This document shows positions 7,036 through 13,334 of a stretch of DNA of 31,041 nucleotides, one piece after another. Below the pieces are notes generated by a model. That model made no database searches. It worked only from the letters and a program-made list of their open reading frames with translations, and was not told where the DNA came from. The DNA lies in the NCBI GenBank assembly GCA_025363495.1, contig JANYDR010000535.1, forward strand, positions 1 through 31,041. The letters run 5' to 3'. The stretch's first letter is position 1. Each line of letters opens with the position of its first letter. The DNA is from Cyclobacteriaceae bacterium (GTDB lineage: Bacteria > Bacteroidota > Bacteroidia > Cytophagales > Cyclobacteriaceae). Both the position numbers and the translations under genes were made by a program.

Positions 7036-7427
7036 ATGAATCAATTATCAATCCTGCTGATAGAGGACGACCCGGACGATGTCGAATTGATGCATCAGGC
7101 ATTTAAAAATGCAAAAACTGACTACTCAATTAAAGTTTTAGGGGAGGAAATACAGTAATCCCCTACCTGGAATCGTGCAAAAACTTTCCTAATGTTATCC
7201 TTTTGGATCTCAACATTCCAAAGCTTCATGGGCGGGATGTCCTTAAGCTTTTAAAAAATTCAGAGAGGTTTAAAAATATTCCTATTGCTGTTCTGACGAC
7301 CACATCATCTTCCCGAGAACGCGATCATTGTCCGGACCTTGGCGCCGACCGCTTCCTGACCAAGCCATCTACGGTAGTTGGCTTCAATGAAACCGTAAAA
7401 GTTATTATGGGTGTCGCAAGCTTATGA
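7036..7427 (+). pseudogene. Single-domain response regulator (Rcp1/CheY-like), frameshifted
   Basis: The first frame (ATG 7036) gives an intact receiver N-terminus with LLIEDDPDDVEL and stops at 7156-7158. The rest of the domain continues in another frame from about 7149 to 7427: ILLDLNIPKLHG (phosphoacceptor Asp), AVLTTTS (Thr) and FLTKPS (Lys). Joining them needs one extra base in the run at 7143-7148, which restores GEGNTVIPYLES, the normal sequence of this family. So a single base is missing and every catalytic residue survives. This could be a recent inactivation or an assembly/sequencing error. Intact members are stand-alone receivers, often partners of hybrid or phytochrome-like kinases; none is adjacent. 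Confidence 0.85.
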
Positions 7428-7485
7428 TCTGAGGAACAAATTAAGCAGTAAATAAAACACTATCTTGAAAAATAAACTTATCAAT

Positions 7486-7896
7486 ATGTTTCAATACGAA
7501 AAAGTTAGCTCAGAAGAAGCGATGAAATTATTAAGCTTCTCTATTCTGGAAGCAAAAAAATTTAATAAGCCAATCGCTATAGCAGTATGCGGACCTGAGG
7601 GCGAATTGATAGCTTTCATGAGAATGGATGGAACCAGCCCTGCGGCATCAAGAATTGCTCAAAACAAAGGTTACACATCAGCAATCGACCGGACAGAAAC
7701 AAGCAAGATGGGCGAGCGCATGCGTGCCAATGATAATCCGGCATTCTGGGGCGATGAGAGGGTTACTGGTTTTGGAGGAGGCATTCCCATTATTCAAAAT
7801 AATAAAGTAATCGGAGGACTTGGCATAAGTGGCTTACCAGAAGCAGATGATATTCGCGTTGCGAAAGATGCGATTAAAGAAGTATTTGGCTATTGA
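7486..7896 (+). CDS. GlcG/HbpS family (DUF336) heme-binding-like protein
   Basis: 136 residues from the ATG at 7486; a TTG at 7465 would add seven residues, but family members usually start close to this ATG. The family pattern is clear: an N-terminal helix (SSEEAMKLLSFSILEAKKFNKP), a strand IAIAVCGPEGELIAFMRMDG, SRIAQNKGYTSAI and the glycine-rich end FGGGIPI...VIGGLGISGLPEADD. HbpS of Streptomyces binds heme extracellularly; GlcG accompanies glycolate oxidation genes. Neither context exists here and no signal peptide is visible, so a cytoplasmic small-molecule or heme-binding role is the most that can be said. Confidence 0.88.
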   Translation: MFQYEKVSSEEAMKLLSFSILEAKKFNKPIAIAVCGPEGELIAFMRMDGTSPAASRIAQNKGYTSAIDRTETSKMGERMRANDNPAFWGDERVTGFGGGIPIIQNNKVIGGLGISGLPEADDIRVAKDAIKEVFGY

Positions 7897-7943
7897 TAAT
7901 AAACTTTACAGAATACTATACCATTATTATATCCAGGCCTACT

Positions 7944-7961
7944 TAAAATTACTTAATTTTA
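7944..7961. promoter_or_regulatory. 18-bp AT-rich palindrome before the lipoprotein gene
   Basis: TAAAATTA-CT-TAATTTTA is perfectly symmetric apart from its central two bases. It lies 21 bases upstream of the ATG at 7982 and 47 bases after the previous stop codon. It may be an operator or part of a weak terminator; AT-rich palindromes of this size also arise by chance in this genome. Confidence 0.3.
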
Positions 7962-7981
7962 TTTCATAACGGGTTATTGTG

Positions 7982-8938
7982 ATGGGGGCAAATTCATTAG
8001 TTGATAAATGGCGGCCCTCATTGGCTATTATCCTGGTATTATTAGTTGCCCTTTCGGCAATCTCCTCCTGTTCATCTTCAATAAAACTACTTAATAATCT
8101 GAGATCAGATTCAGGATATTGCGATCCTCCTATCAAATACTCCTATCTTGAAAGTTCCAGACCTGTTAAAGATATTTCAACGTTGCTGGACAGTTCATTG
8201 CTTAAAAGATATACTTATCGAAGTTTAATGATGGCCAACGCTTGCGGCATTCTCCCATTATTAACAGAACTTCAATCCGAAACTGCTCAAAGCAATGGAT
8301 ATCTTGACAAAAAGCAACGAATCATGTCGCGGCTACTACTGGTTTCTACAGAAATCGCCAGCACATCAGCAGAACTGGATTGCGAAAGTGAAAGAGCCAA
8401 GCAAGTTGCCTATTTTATTTTACAAAGAGAGAACCGTCGTGTCAGGACTCTTACTGTGGCTTCCATTGTAGTCGGTGCCGCTACCGGTATCGCCAGCACA
8501 TCAGGCTCGCAGTCACAATCAGAAGCAATCGCAATCACCGGTGGAATCATAGGAGGTACTTTGGGATTAGGCGCTTTGTTTTCCAGCCGGCGTATATATT
8601 TTTCACACACCCGAAATCTTCTCACAGATTTCTGGGATGATGATCAAATCTCAATCGTATACCCTCCGTCGGTTTGGTATTTGTTAACGGAAAAATATTT
8701 CAGTAACGCACAAATTAATTCCATTAGCCATAACATGCAGGAGCGCTGGATAAAATTCGATGTGCTGGGACATGATGCAAAGGAAACCGAACAGCGCAGA
8801 AAGCTATTTTTCGGTGAGGGGGGAACTTACAGTTCGGATGAATTAACTACCCGCGCCCGGATGCTCGATCAGGTGCAGGCAAGCGTGCGATTAATGAATC
8901 AGGATTTACAAGTACTGATAATGGAACTGGCGAAGTAA
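7982..8938 (+). CDS. Putative lipoprotein of unknown function
   Basis: 318 residues from the ATG at 7982, preferred to the GTG one codon earlier. The N-terminus has a hydrophobic stretch (LAIILVLLVALSAIS) followed by SCSSS, a plausible type II signal with a non-canonical lipobox. Residues 30-155 look helical. A small-residue segment at about 155-200 (VASIVVGAATGIAS and AIAITGGIIGGTLGLGALF) resembles a glycine-zipper membrane hairpin. The C-terminal third contains FDVLGHD and a helical end. I do not recognise the family. It stands alone between a plus-strand neighbour and the convergent XRE regulator. Confidence 0.72.
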   Translation: MGANSLVDKWRPSLAIILVLLVALSAISSCSSSIKLLNNLRSDSGYCDPPIKYSYLESSRPVKDISTLLDSSLLKRYTYRSLMMANACGILPLLTELQSETAQSNGYLDKKQRIMSRLLLVSTEIASTSAELDCESERAKQVAYFILQRENRRVRTLTVASIVVGAATGIASTSGSQSQSEAIAITGGIIGGTLGLGALFSSRRIYFSHTRNLLTDFWDDDQISIVYPPSVWYLLTEKYFSNAQINSISHNMQERWIKFDVLGHDAKETEQRRKLFFGEGGTYSSDELTTRARMLDQVQASVRLMNQDLQVLIMELAK

Positions 8939-8967
8939 GATTCTACCGTTGTGCTTAGGTCGGAAAA

Positions 8968-9255
8968 CTAATTTTTATTTTTAGGTTCCTTGTGAAGGGC
9001 ACTAAAAAACTCTTCGACAGTCATTTTATGAATGGCTAGTAATTTCATCAAGCTCTTCATTGTAAGGTTAGTTTTCCCCTTTTCAATCCTCCAATATTGC
9101 ACTCTTGGTATTTCATAGTCGTAGGCAAAATCCTCATGACTTGTGTAACCCTTTTTTAGCCTGAGGTTGGTCAGCTTCAGACCGATTTTTTTAAGGGTGT
9201 CGTCTAGGGCTTCTTTTTCTTTCACAGAAGCCAAATTCAAAACAATTTCACGCAA
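8968..9255 (-). CDS. XRE-family helix-turn-helix regulator
   Basis: 95 residues. A helix with KEKEALDDTLKKIGLKLTNLRLKKGYTS leads into a lambda-repressor-like HTH (HEDFAYDYEIPRVQYWRIEKGKTNLTMKSLMKLLAIHKMTVEEFF). This matches a common small Bacteroidota XRE type with no further domain. The start used is the TTG at 9255, since the conserved N-terminal residues precede any internal alternative (GTG at 9225). An 11-bp direct repeat lies directly upstream at 9261-9286 and is a likely autoregulatory operator. It diverges from a 53-residue membrane protein gene, whose expression it may control. Confidence 0.85.
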   Translation of the reverse strand: MREIVLNLASVKEKEALDDTLKKIGLKLTNLRLKKGYTSHEDFAYDYEIPRVQYWRIEKGKTNLTMKSLMKLLAIHKMTVEEFFSALHKEPKNKN

Positions 9256-9260
9256 ATGTT

Positions 9261-9286
9261 ACCTCTTATAATAATACCTCTTATAA
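9261..9286. promoter_or_regulatory. Direct-repeat operator between divergent genes
   Basis: ACCTCTTATAA occurs at 9261-9271 and 9276-9286 (period 15, about 1.5 turns). Each copy contains the palindrome TTATAA, extended to CTTATAAG in the second. It sits between the XRE start at 9255 and the small gene at 9319, where a divergent repressor site is expected. Confidence 0.5.
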
Positions 9287-9318
9287 GATAAATTCCTTAT
9301 TCCTTAAATTGATATACC

Positions 9319-9480
9319 ATGAAAGGATTTATAGACATTTTAAGGCTGTATGCTAATTATTGCCTGCTATTCAGGGGCGGCACTTCTTATGACAAGGTCC
9401 TTGGAGCTATTGGATGGGCTGCAATAATCACTTTTGCATACTCTGTTTTCCAGATCATTTTTAACAAACCCTCATCATGA
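9319..9480 (+). CDS. 53-residue single-span membrane protein, overlapping the next gene
   Basis: ATG at 9319, TGA at 9478-9480, 53 residues. A basic, partly hydrophobic N-terminal helix (KGFIDILRLYANYCLLFRGG) is followed by a membrane segment (residues 28-48, VLGAIGWAAIITFAYSVFQII) and NKPSS. Its stop overlaps the start of the following gene as ATGA, the classic arrangement for translational coupling, which is the best evidence that it is real. No homologue is recognised. Small hydrophobic proteins beside XRE regulators can be toxins, but nothing here proves that. Confidence 0.65.
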   Translation: MKGFIDILRLYANYCLLFRGGTSYDKVLGAIGWAAIITFAYSVFQIIFNKPSS

Positions 9481-9764
9481 AAACATGTGAAGAAATATTG
9501 AGTGACTTCAAAATAGTGCCGACCGAGCATCGCAAAGAGCTATTAAAACTAATACTGGCGGGCGGGAAAGAGCCATTTTCTCAGCAAGAGCTGGAGGAGC
9601 GTGTACAAACTCTTGATATTGCCTTTTCATCCAGCACTATTTTTACGACTCTTCTTTTATTTGTGTCCAGGCGATTGCTTAAATCCTATCCAGCACAGAA
9701 AGCTGAAAAACGAAGAGGAAGGCCAATAACATTATATGCCATTGAGAATTCGCTACTCAATTGA
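9477..9764 (+). CDS. Fur-like N-terminal winged-helix protein without metal-binding domain
   Basis: 95 residues, start coupled (ATGA) to the small membrane gene. FKIVPTEHRKELLKLILAG...PFSQQELEERV...IAFSSSTIFTTLLLFVSRRLLKSY matches the order of the Fur DNA-binding half: the position of 'T.QR..IL..L', the 'LY..L' helix and the recognition helix 'S..TVYR.L'. The C-terminal Fur dimerisation domain with its His/Cys metal ligands is missing. It ends instead with a basic patch and GRPITLYAI, as in many winged-helix wings. So it is probably a DNA-binding protein unlikely to sense metal by the Fur route. The assignment to the Fur superfamily is by pattern only. Confidence 0.68.
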   Translation: MKTCEEILSDFKIVPTEHRKELLKLILAGGKEPFSQQELEERVQTLDIAFSSSTIFTTLLLFVSRRLLKSYPAQKAEKRRGRPITLYAIENSLLN

Positions 9765-9795
9765 TCTAACAATCCATCTCATTGTACGGGAAACC

Positions 9796-9861
9796 TGACT
9801 AAATCCATATTTGTAAAATTATCCGATCGGGAATGACCAATTTAGTCATGTTAATTATGAC
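9796..9861. promoter_or_regulatory. Operator-like inverted repeats upstream of the second XRE gene
   Basis: TGACTAAAT (9796-9804) is inverted as ATTTAGTCA (9840-9848). The right half overlaps a second inverted repeat, GTCAT (9845-9849) with ATGAC (9857-9861), which ends two bases before the ATG at 9864. CCGATCGG (9823-9830) lies between. TGAC/GTCA half-sites thus recur three to four times before the start, as expected for an autoregulated HTH gene. Confidence 0.5.
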
Positions 9862-9863
9862 AA

Positions 9864-10274
9864 ATGGAATCATTCGGAAAAGTTATCAAAAAACTCAGAT
9901 CTGAAAGAGGGCTTTTATTAAGAGAAGTCGCCGCCAGTCTACAGATCGATCCTTCATTACTGAGCCGTATTGAAAGCAGCAACAAACATGCTACGCGTGA
10001 GCATGTTATTCGGCTCGCAGCAATTTTAAATACGGACGAAAATGAGCTTCTGATAAACTACCTGAGTGATAAAATCATTTATCAGTTACAGGGAGAAGAA
10101 TTGGCAATCGAAGCAATGCTGGTTGCAGAAAAAAAGATCCGGTACTTTTCACCTGGTCATTTATCTGGCTCTTTGCCATCCAATCCTTTACCTGACTCCA
10201 AACCTGGCTTGTCACCTGGTACTTTACCTGATTCAGTCACAAAAGCTTCAATGAATAAAAATGAAGATGAATAA
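9864..10274 (+). CDS. XRE-family regulator with repetitive Pro/Ser-rich tail
   Basis: 136 residues. Residues 1-67 form a Cro/C1-type HTH (GKVIKKLRSERGLLLREVAASLQIDPSLLSRIESSNKHATREHVIRLAAIL), followed by helix ENELLINYLSDKIIYQLQGEELAIEAMLVAEKKI. The LLREVA...DPSLLSRIE and YLSDKI features match the HTH proteins that accompany restriction-modification genes in Bacteroidota, but no methylase or nuclease is present. From residue 95 the protein becomes a low-complexity tail of L-P-(D/S)-S and S-P-G units, encoded by imperfect DNA repeats (TCACCTGGT recurring 63 bases apart). The gene overlaps the next by 14 bases, so the two are co-expressed. Autoregulation is likely from the inverted repeats upstream. 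Confidence 0.85.
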   Translation: MESFGKVIKKLRSERGLLLREVAASLQIDPSLLSRIESSNKHATREHVIRLAAILNTDENELLINYLSDKIIYQLQGEELAIEAMLVAEKKIRYFSPGHLSGSLPSNPLPDSKPGLSPGTLPDSVTKASMNKNEDE

Positions 10275-10557
10275 GACCAATACTACCACAAAGGGAAAAA
10301 ATCGTCAAAGGCTTAAGAAAATAATCCGCAACGGGAATAAAATTGTTTTTAGCAAAGCACTCAGAGAGGAACTCATTAATTTCATGGAATTCCATTGCTC
10401 CCGTCGTTTTTCAAATAATCTTCGAACACTATTAATGGATTTCTTAATGTCTGAAGGAGCTACTGAGGCAAACTATCTTCAGGACCTTCTATATGATCTA
10501 CAAGGTCTTTTTTCTCTTATAGATGTAATTGAAAAGGACAGGGAAACTAACACCTGA
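10261..10557 (+). CDS. Small basic protein of unknown function
   Basis: 98 residues (ATG at 10261; ATG at 10267 also possible), overlapping the XRE gene by 14 bases. The N-terminal 35 residues are strongly basic (KGKNRQRLKKIIRNGNKIVF) and the rest is helical (ALREELINFMEFHC, LRTLLMDFLMSEG, LQDLLYDLQGLFSLIDVIEK). It could bind nucleic acid, but I recognise no family. The overlap with a regulator gene suggests they act together. Confidence 0.65.
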   Translation: MKMNKTNTTTKGKNRQRLKKIIRNGNKIVFSKALREELINFMEFHCSRRFSNNLRTLLMDFLMSEGATEANYLQDLLYDLQGLFSLIDVIEKDRETNT

Positions 10558-10624
10558 CGGCTCTTTTTATCCAATTTTTAAACAATTGTTTTATTTAGAA
10601 GTTTTTATCAACATGAAACTTGAC

Positions 10625-10652
10625 ATAAAAAATTCGAGTTGCTGCCCGAATC
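10625..10652 (-). terminator. Hairpin with T-run after the VOC gene (minus strand)
   Basis: On the minus strand ATTCG and CGAAT (10647-10651 and 10632-10636) form a 5-bp stem with a 10-base loop, followed by a T6 run, 20-45 bases past the VOC stop codon. It is a weak but correctly placed Rho-independent terminator. A separate palindrome AAACAATTGTTT at 10580-10591 lies nearer the convergent plus-strand gene. Confidence 0.4.
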
Positions 10653-10669
10653 GTAAGAAGAATCTCTTG

Positions 10670-11062
10670 TTATTTTTTCAAAGGGCCAATCAGGTCCCAT
10701 AGATTGCCATAGAGATCAGCAAAAACCGTTACAGTCCCATAAGACTCGTCCTTGGGTTCCCTGATAAATGTGACTCCTTTTTCTTTCATTGAGTTGTAGT
10801 CTCTCCAGAAGTCATCGGTTTTCAGAAAAAGAAAAACACGCCCACCAGTTTGATTTCCAACTCTATTTAATTGTTCATCTCCCACTCCTTTGGCAAGTAA
10901 CAAGGAACATTCTGACCCCTGAGGTGATACAACAACCCATCGCTTCGCCTCAGTTTGTTTTATGTCTTCAACGAGAATGAAATTCAGTTTTTCTGTATAA
11001 AACTTAATGGCTTCGTCATAATCGCCTACCACCAAAGCTATATGGGCTATCTGTTGCTTCAT
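10670..11062 (-). CDS. VOC/glyoxalase-fold protein
   Basis: 130 residues from the ATG at 11062; a TTG at 11089 would add nine residues that do not belong to the family. The vicinal-oxygen-chelate fold is shown by the opening IAHIALVVGDYDEAIKFYTEKLNF, the central WVVVSPQG, and the closing GTVTVFADLYGNLWDLIGP with its conserved DxxGNxWDL. The putative metal ligands are His7 and the C-terminal region. Members include glyoxalases, dioxygenases and antibiotic-resistance proteins; which one cannot be told. It lies 27 bases downstream of the flavin enzyme gene on the same strand and is probably co-transcribed. Confidence 0.9.
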   Translation of the reverse strand: MKQQIAHIALVVGDYDEAIKFYTEKLNFILVEDIKQTEAKRWVVVSPQGSECSLLLAKGVGDEQLNRVGNQTGGRVFLFLKTDDFWRDYNSMKEKGVTFIREPKDESYGTVTVFADLYGNLWDLIGPLKK

Positions 11063-11089
11063 GTGAATATAATTTTCAATCCTAATCAA

Positions 11090-12196
11090 TCATGGTATAT
11101 CGGTAAACATGGAATGTTGTGTTGCAGTATGAAAATTCCTCCACACTCTATTTATTTCCAAGTCTAAATTAGTTGCTATGAGTCCGCAGTAAGGATATAG
11201 TTCGTCGACCATATTTCGCGAAGCAGTTGCTAATTGGTAACTGCATTCACTTACCTGACCAAGTTGCTCAGCAGGAATCGTTTTTCCTGAATCACAAATA
11301 CTCCAGGAAGTTTCCAGAGCTTCATAGAATGATTGACGATGATACTGAAGTGCCTTCATGGCCTTCTCCAATTTTTGAAACCGGATAAGTCCTTGTGATT
11401 CTGTGTATTGATTCCGCTCGTTGCGCTCGTTGAATAAAATCCCACAAAGATCCAGAAACCGGATCGCCATCCCCGAAAGGTTTGCAGTAAGAGTTACTGC
11501 TGCCAATTGTCGAAAAGGATACCGATAAAAAGTATTTTTGATGATAGCGTGTTTTGCATCGATAAAAAAACTTCTGTTTTGCGGGATGGTTATGTTTTTT
11601 ACTTCAAAATCATGACTCCCGGTAGCCATCATACCCATACTTTTCCACGTGGCATGAATCTGCACTTCATCCTTTTTAAATAAAAATGATTGAATAACCG
11701 ATACGCCATCCTCCTGCAGAACAGTTTTTCCTTCATTTATAAGCACACAGTTTGCAGTAAACACCGTTGCGTGAAGAGAGCCACTCGCATACTTCCAATA
11801 TCCACTAACTTTATAACCATTTTTAGTCAATTGTGCAGTCCCTGTAGGAGCGCCGCTTCCGGCAAAGCAAACATTTACGTCAGAAAATACTTCATCACTA
11901 AGCTCCTTATTTAAAAATCCAACAAACCACGCCGCCCCACTGCAAAGTGTCACTACCCACCCTGTGCTTCCATCAGCACAGCTAAGAGCTTCTTCAATTT
12001 TTACCCCTTCGGGAAGTGAAAATTCAAGACCGCCATATATTTTAGGTACAAACATGCTGAACCATTTCTCCTGGTGGATGATGGACAGTTGATCTGGGTG
12101 TAGTTTGCGTAAAGACTCCGACTCCAATGCAACCGCCCGGATCGAATCCGTCAACTCTTTTTTAATAAATACGGATGGATGTTCTATTTCGCGCAT
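11090..12196 (-). CDS. Acyl-CoA dehydrogenase-fold protein, group D flavin monooxygenase-like
   Basis: 368 residues from the ATG at 12196 (an upstream TTG adds only six). The acyl-CoA dehydrogenase fold is clear: WFSMFVPKIYGGLEFSLPEG, ADGSTGWVVTLCSGAAW, VSGYWKYASGSLHATVF, SMGMMATGSHDFEVKNITIP, and the C-terminal helix ending VWRNFHTATQHSMF. SGxWxxASG and GTGSHDxxV are typical of the oxygenase branch (HsaA, DszC, flavin-dependent hydroxylases) more than of true dehydrogenases. The catalytic glutamate of acyl-CoA dehydrogenases is not evident. Such enzymes need a flavin reductase, which is not present here. The following VOC gene may act on the product. Substrate unknown. Confidence 0.82.
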   Translation of the reverse strand: MREIEHPSVFIKKELTDSIRAVALESESLRKLHPDQLSIIHQEKWFSMFVPKIYGGLEFSLPEGVKIEEALSCADGSTGWVVTLCSGAAWFVGFLNKELSDEVFSDVNVCFAGSGAPTGTAQLTKNGYKVSGYWKYASGSLHATVFTANCVLINEGKTVLQEDGVSVIQSFLFKKDEVQIHATWKSMGMMATGSHDFEVKNITIPQNRSFFIDAKHAIIKNTFYRYPFRQLAAVTLTANLSGMAIRFLDLCGILFNERNERNQYTESQGLIRFQKLEKAMKALQYHRQSFYEALETSWSICDSGKTIPAEQLGQVSECSYQLATASRNMVDELYPYCGLIATNLDLEINRVWRNFHTATQHSMFTDIP

Positions 12197-12233
12197 AGTT
12201 AATAAAATAAGCAAGGTGAAATAAAACAGTCTA

Positions 12234-12857
12234 TCACAACTTTACGACTTGTTGTCGCTTTTTTAATTTCCTGATCCAATCAATATAACCAAAGCAGGCG
12301 ACGATAAAAAGAAATGAAGTAAGCAATGCAAACATGACCAATTCTTTTTGAAATAATAATGGTATTGCAAACGCATTGGAAATATTAAGCAATAGCCAAT
12401 TCTCAACCTTGCGCCTGGCAAGGAGCCACATACCCGCCCAGGCTGTCGAACTTATCCAGGCATCCCAGACAGGAACTGTCGAAGGTGTAAGGTTTTTAAG
12501 AAACAAATAGAGAAACAACCAACCCATAAACACGATCACCGCAGTAATCACCCACTCTTTCTTATTTGCTTTCGTTATTTCCACTGGCGGGCTATTCTTC
12601 TTTTTTATCCAGAACCACCAGCCATAAACACTCATTACCAGATAGTAAACATTCAGAAGGCTTTCACCATATAATTGGGATTGAAACAAAACAAAAACAG
12701 ATAATACCGTGGCTATAATACCCGCCGGGTACAACAAAATGTTATTGGCCTTTGCAAGCAACACTTCCGAGACACCAAAAACCAAAACTGCCCACTCAGC
12801 CACACTGGTTTGGGACATCTGCCTGACCAACAGATCAAGCCATTCCTGAAAACTCAT
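12234..12857 (-). CDS. pnuC: Nicotinamide riboside transporter PnuC
   Basis: 207-residue membrane protein with about seven helices. Diagnostic PnuC features are LYPAGIIATVLSVFVLFQSQLYGESLLNVYYLVMSVYGWWFW in the first half and the symmetric second half with VENWLLLNISNAFAIPLLF and FLFIVACFGYIDW. PnuC proteins take up nicotinamide riboside (or thiamin for PnuT) by facilitated diffusion, driven by intracellular phosphorylation. No kinase (NadR-type) gene is adjacent, and the 67-base gap upstream has no room for a TPP riboswitch, so nicotinamide riboside is favoured by default only. The flavin enzyme and VOC genes follow on the same strand, 37 bases away. Confidence 0.93.
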   Translation of the reverse strand: MSFQEWLDLLVRQMSQTSVAEWAVLVFGVSEVLLAKANNILLYPAGIIATVLSVFVLFQSQLYGESLLNVYYLVMSVYGWWFWIKKKNSPPVEITKANKKEWVITAVIVFMGWLFLYLFLKNLTPSTVPVWDAWISSTAWAGMWLLARRKVENWLLLNISNAFAIPLLFQKELVMFALLTSFLFIVACFGYIDWIRKLKKRQQVVKL

Positions 12858-12924
12858 ATGAATAAAGGTAGAATAATTGCTTCGCTATTTTTTTAACTTT
12901 ATTGGTACAAGAAATCATTATTTT

Positions 12925-13218
12925 ATGTTCATTATAAATCTGAATTACATAGTTCCACTGGAAAAGCTCGATGCTCACATGGGTGCTCATGTAAAATTCC
13001 TCAAAGAGTATTATAAAAAGAATGTCTTTGTCGCCTCCGGGCGGAAAGTTCCGCGCACAAGTGGAATAATTCTGGCGCTGGCCAAATCAAAAGATGAAGT
13101 GGAGCATATCATCAGCGAAGATCCTTTTTATAAACATAAACTGGCGGAGTTCAGTGTTACAGAATTTTTAACGTCACAGTATCATCCTGAACTTAAGAAG
13201 CTGTTGGAAAAGATTTGA
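12925..13218 (+). CDS. YciI family protein
   Basis: 97 residues from the ATG at 12925, where family members start. A longer reading from a TTG at 12877 adds 16 residues unlike the family. The ferredoxin-like YciI fold is shown by FIINLNYIVPLEKLDAHMGAHVKFLKEYYKKNVFVASG, with the conserved His in the AH pair, then RTSGIILALAKSKDEVEHIISEDPFYKHKLAEFSVTEF. YciI proteins are small dimers with a conserved His-Asp pair; a few domain-fused or degradative relatives are dehalogenases or lactone enzymes, but most have no known reaction. Confidence 0.9.
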   Translation: MFIINLNYIVPLEKLDAHMGAHVKFLKEYYKKNVFVASGRKVPRTSGIILALAKSKDEVEHIISEDPFYKHKLAEFSVTEFLTSQYHPELKKLLEKI

Positions 13219-13295
13219 GAATTATCGTGCCGTTAGAAATTTGAAAATGGAAATTCGAGGTCCTCGGGCCGTATACTTTCACCTTGTCAGGCCAA

Positions 13296-13303
13296 TAACT
13301 TTG
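13296..13303 (+). promoter_or_regulatory. -7 promoter element for the M24 peptidase gene
   Basis: TAACTTTG matches TAnnTTTG exactly, 31 bases before the ATG at 13335. No well-spaced -33 TTG is seen; the nearest TTG is at 13284-13286. Confidence 0.5.
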
Positions 13304-13334
13304 TAGTATAATTGGAAACTTACCCAGCCTATCC

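Noticed and set aside
7021..7160. Programmed frameshifting in the response-regulator gene
   Set aside because: No slippery heptamer or downstream structure is apparent, and stand-alone receivers are not known to use frameshifting. A simple base loss or sequencing error explains it.
12858..12924. Possible thiamin or NAD riboswitch before pnuC
   Set aside because: Only 67 bases separate pnuC from the next divergent start and no TPP or NAD-II riboswitch motifs are seen.
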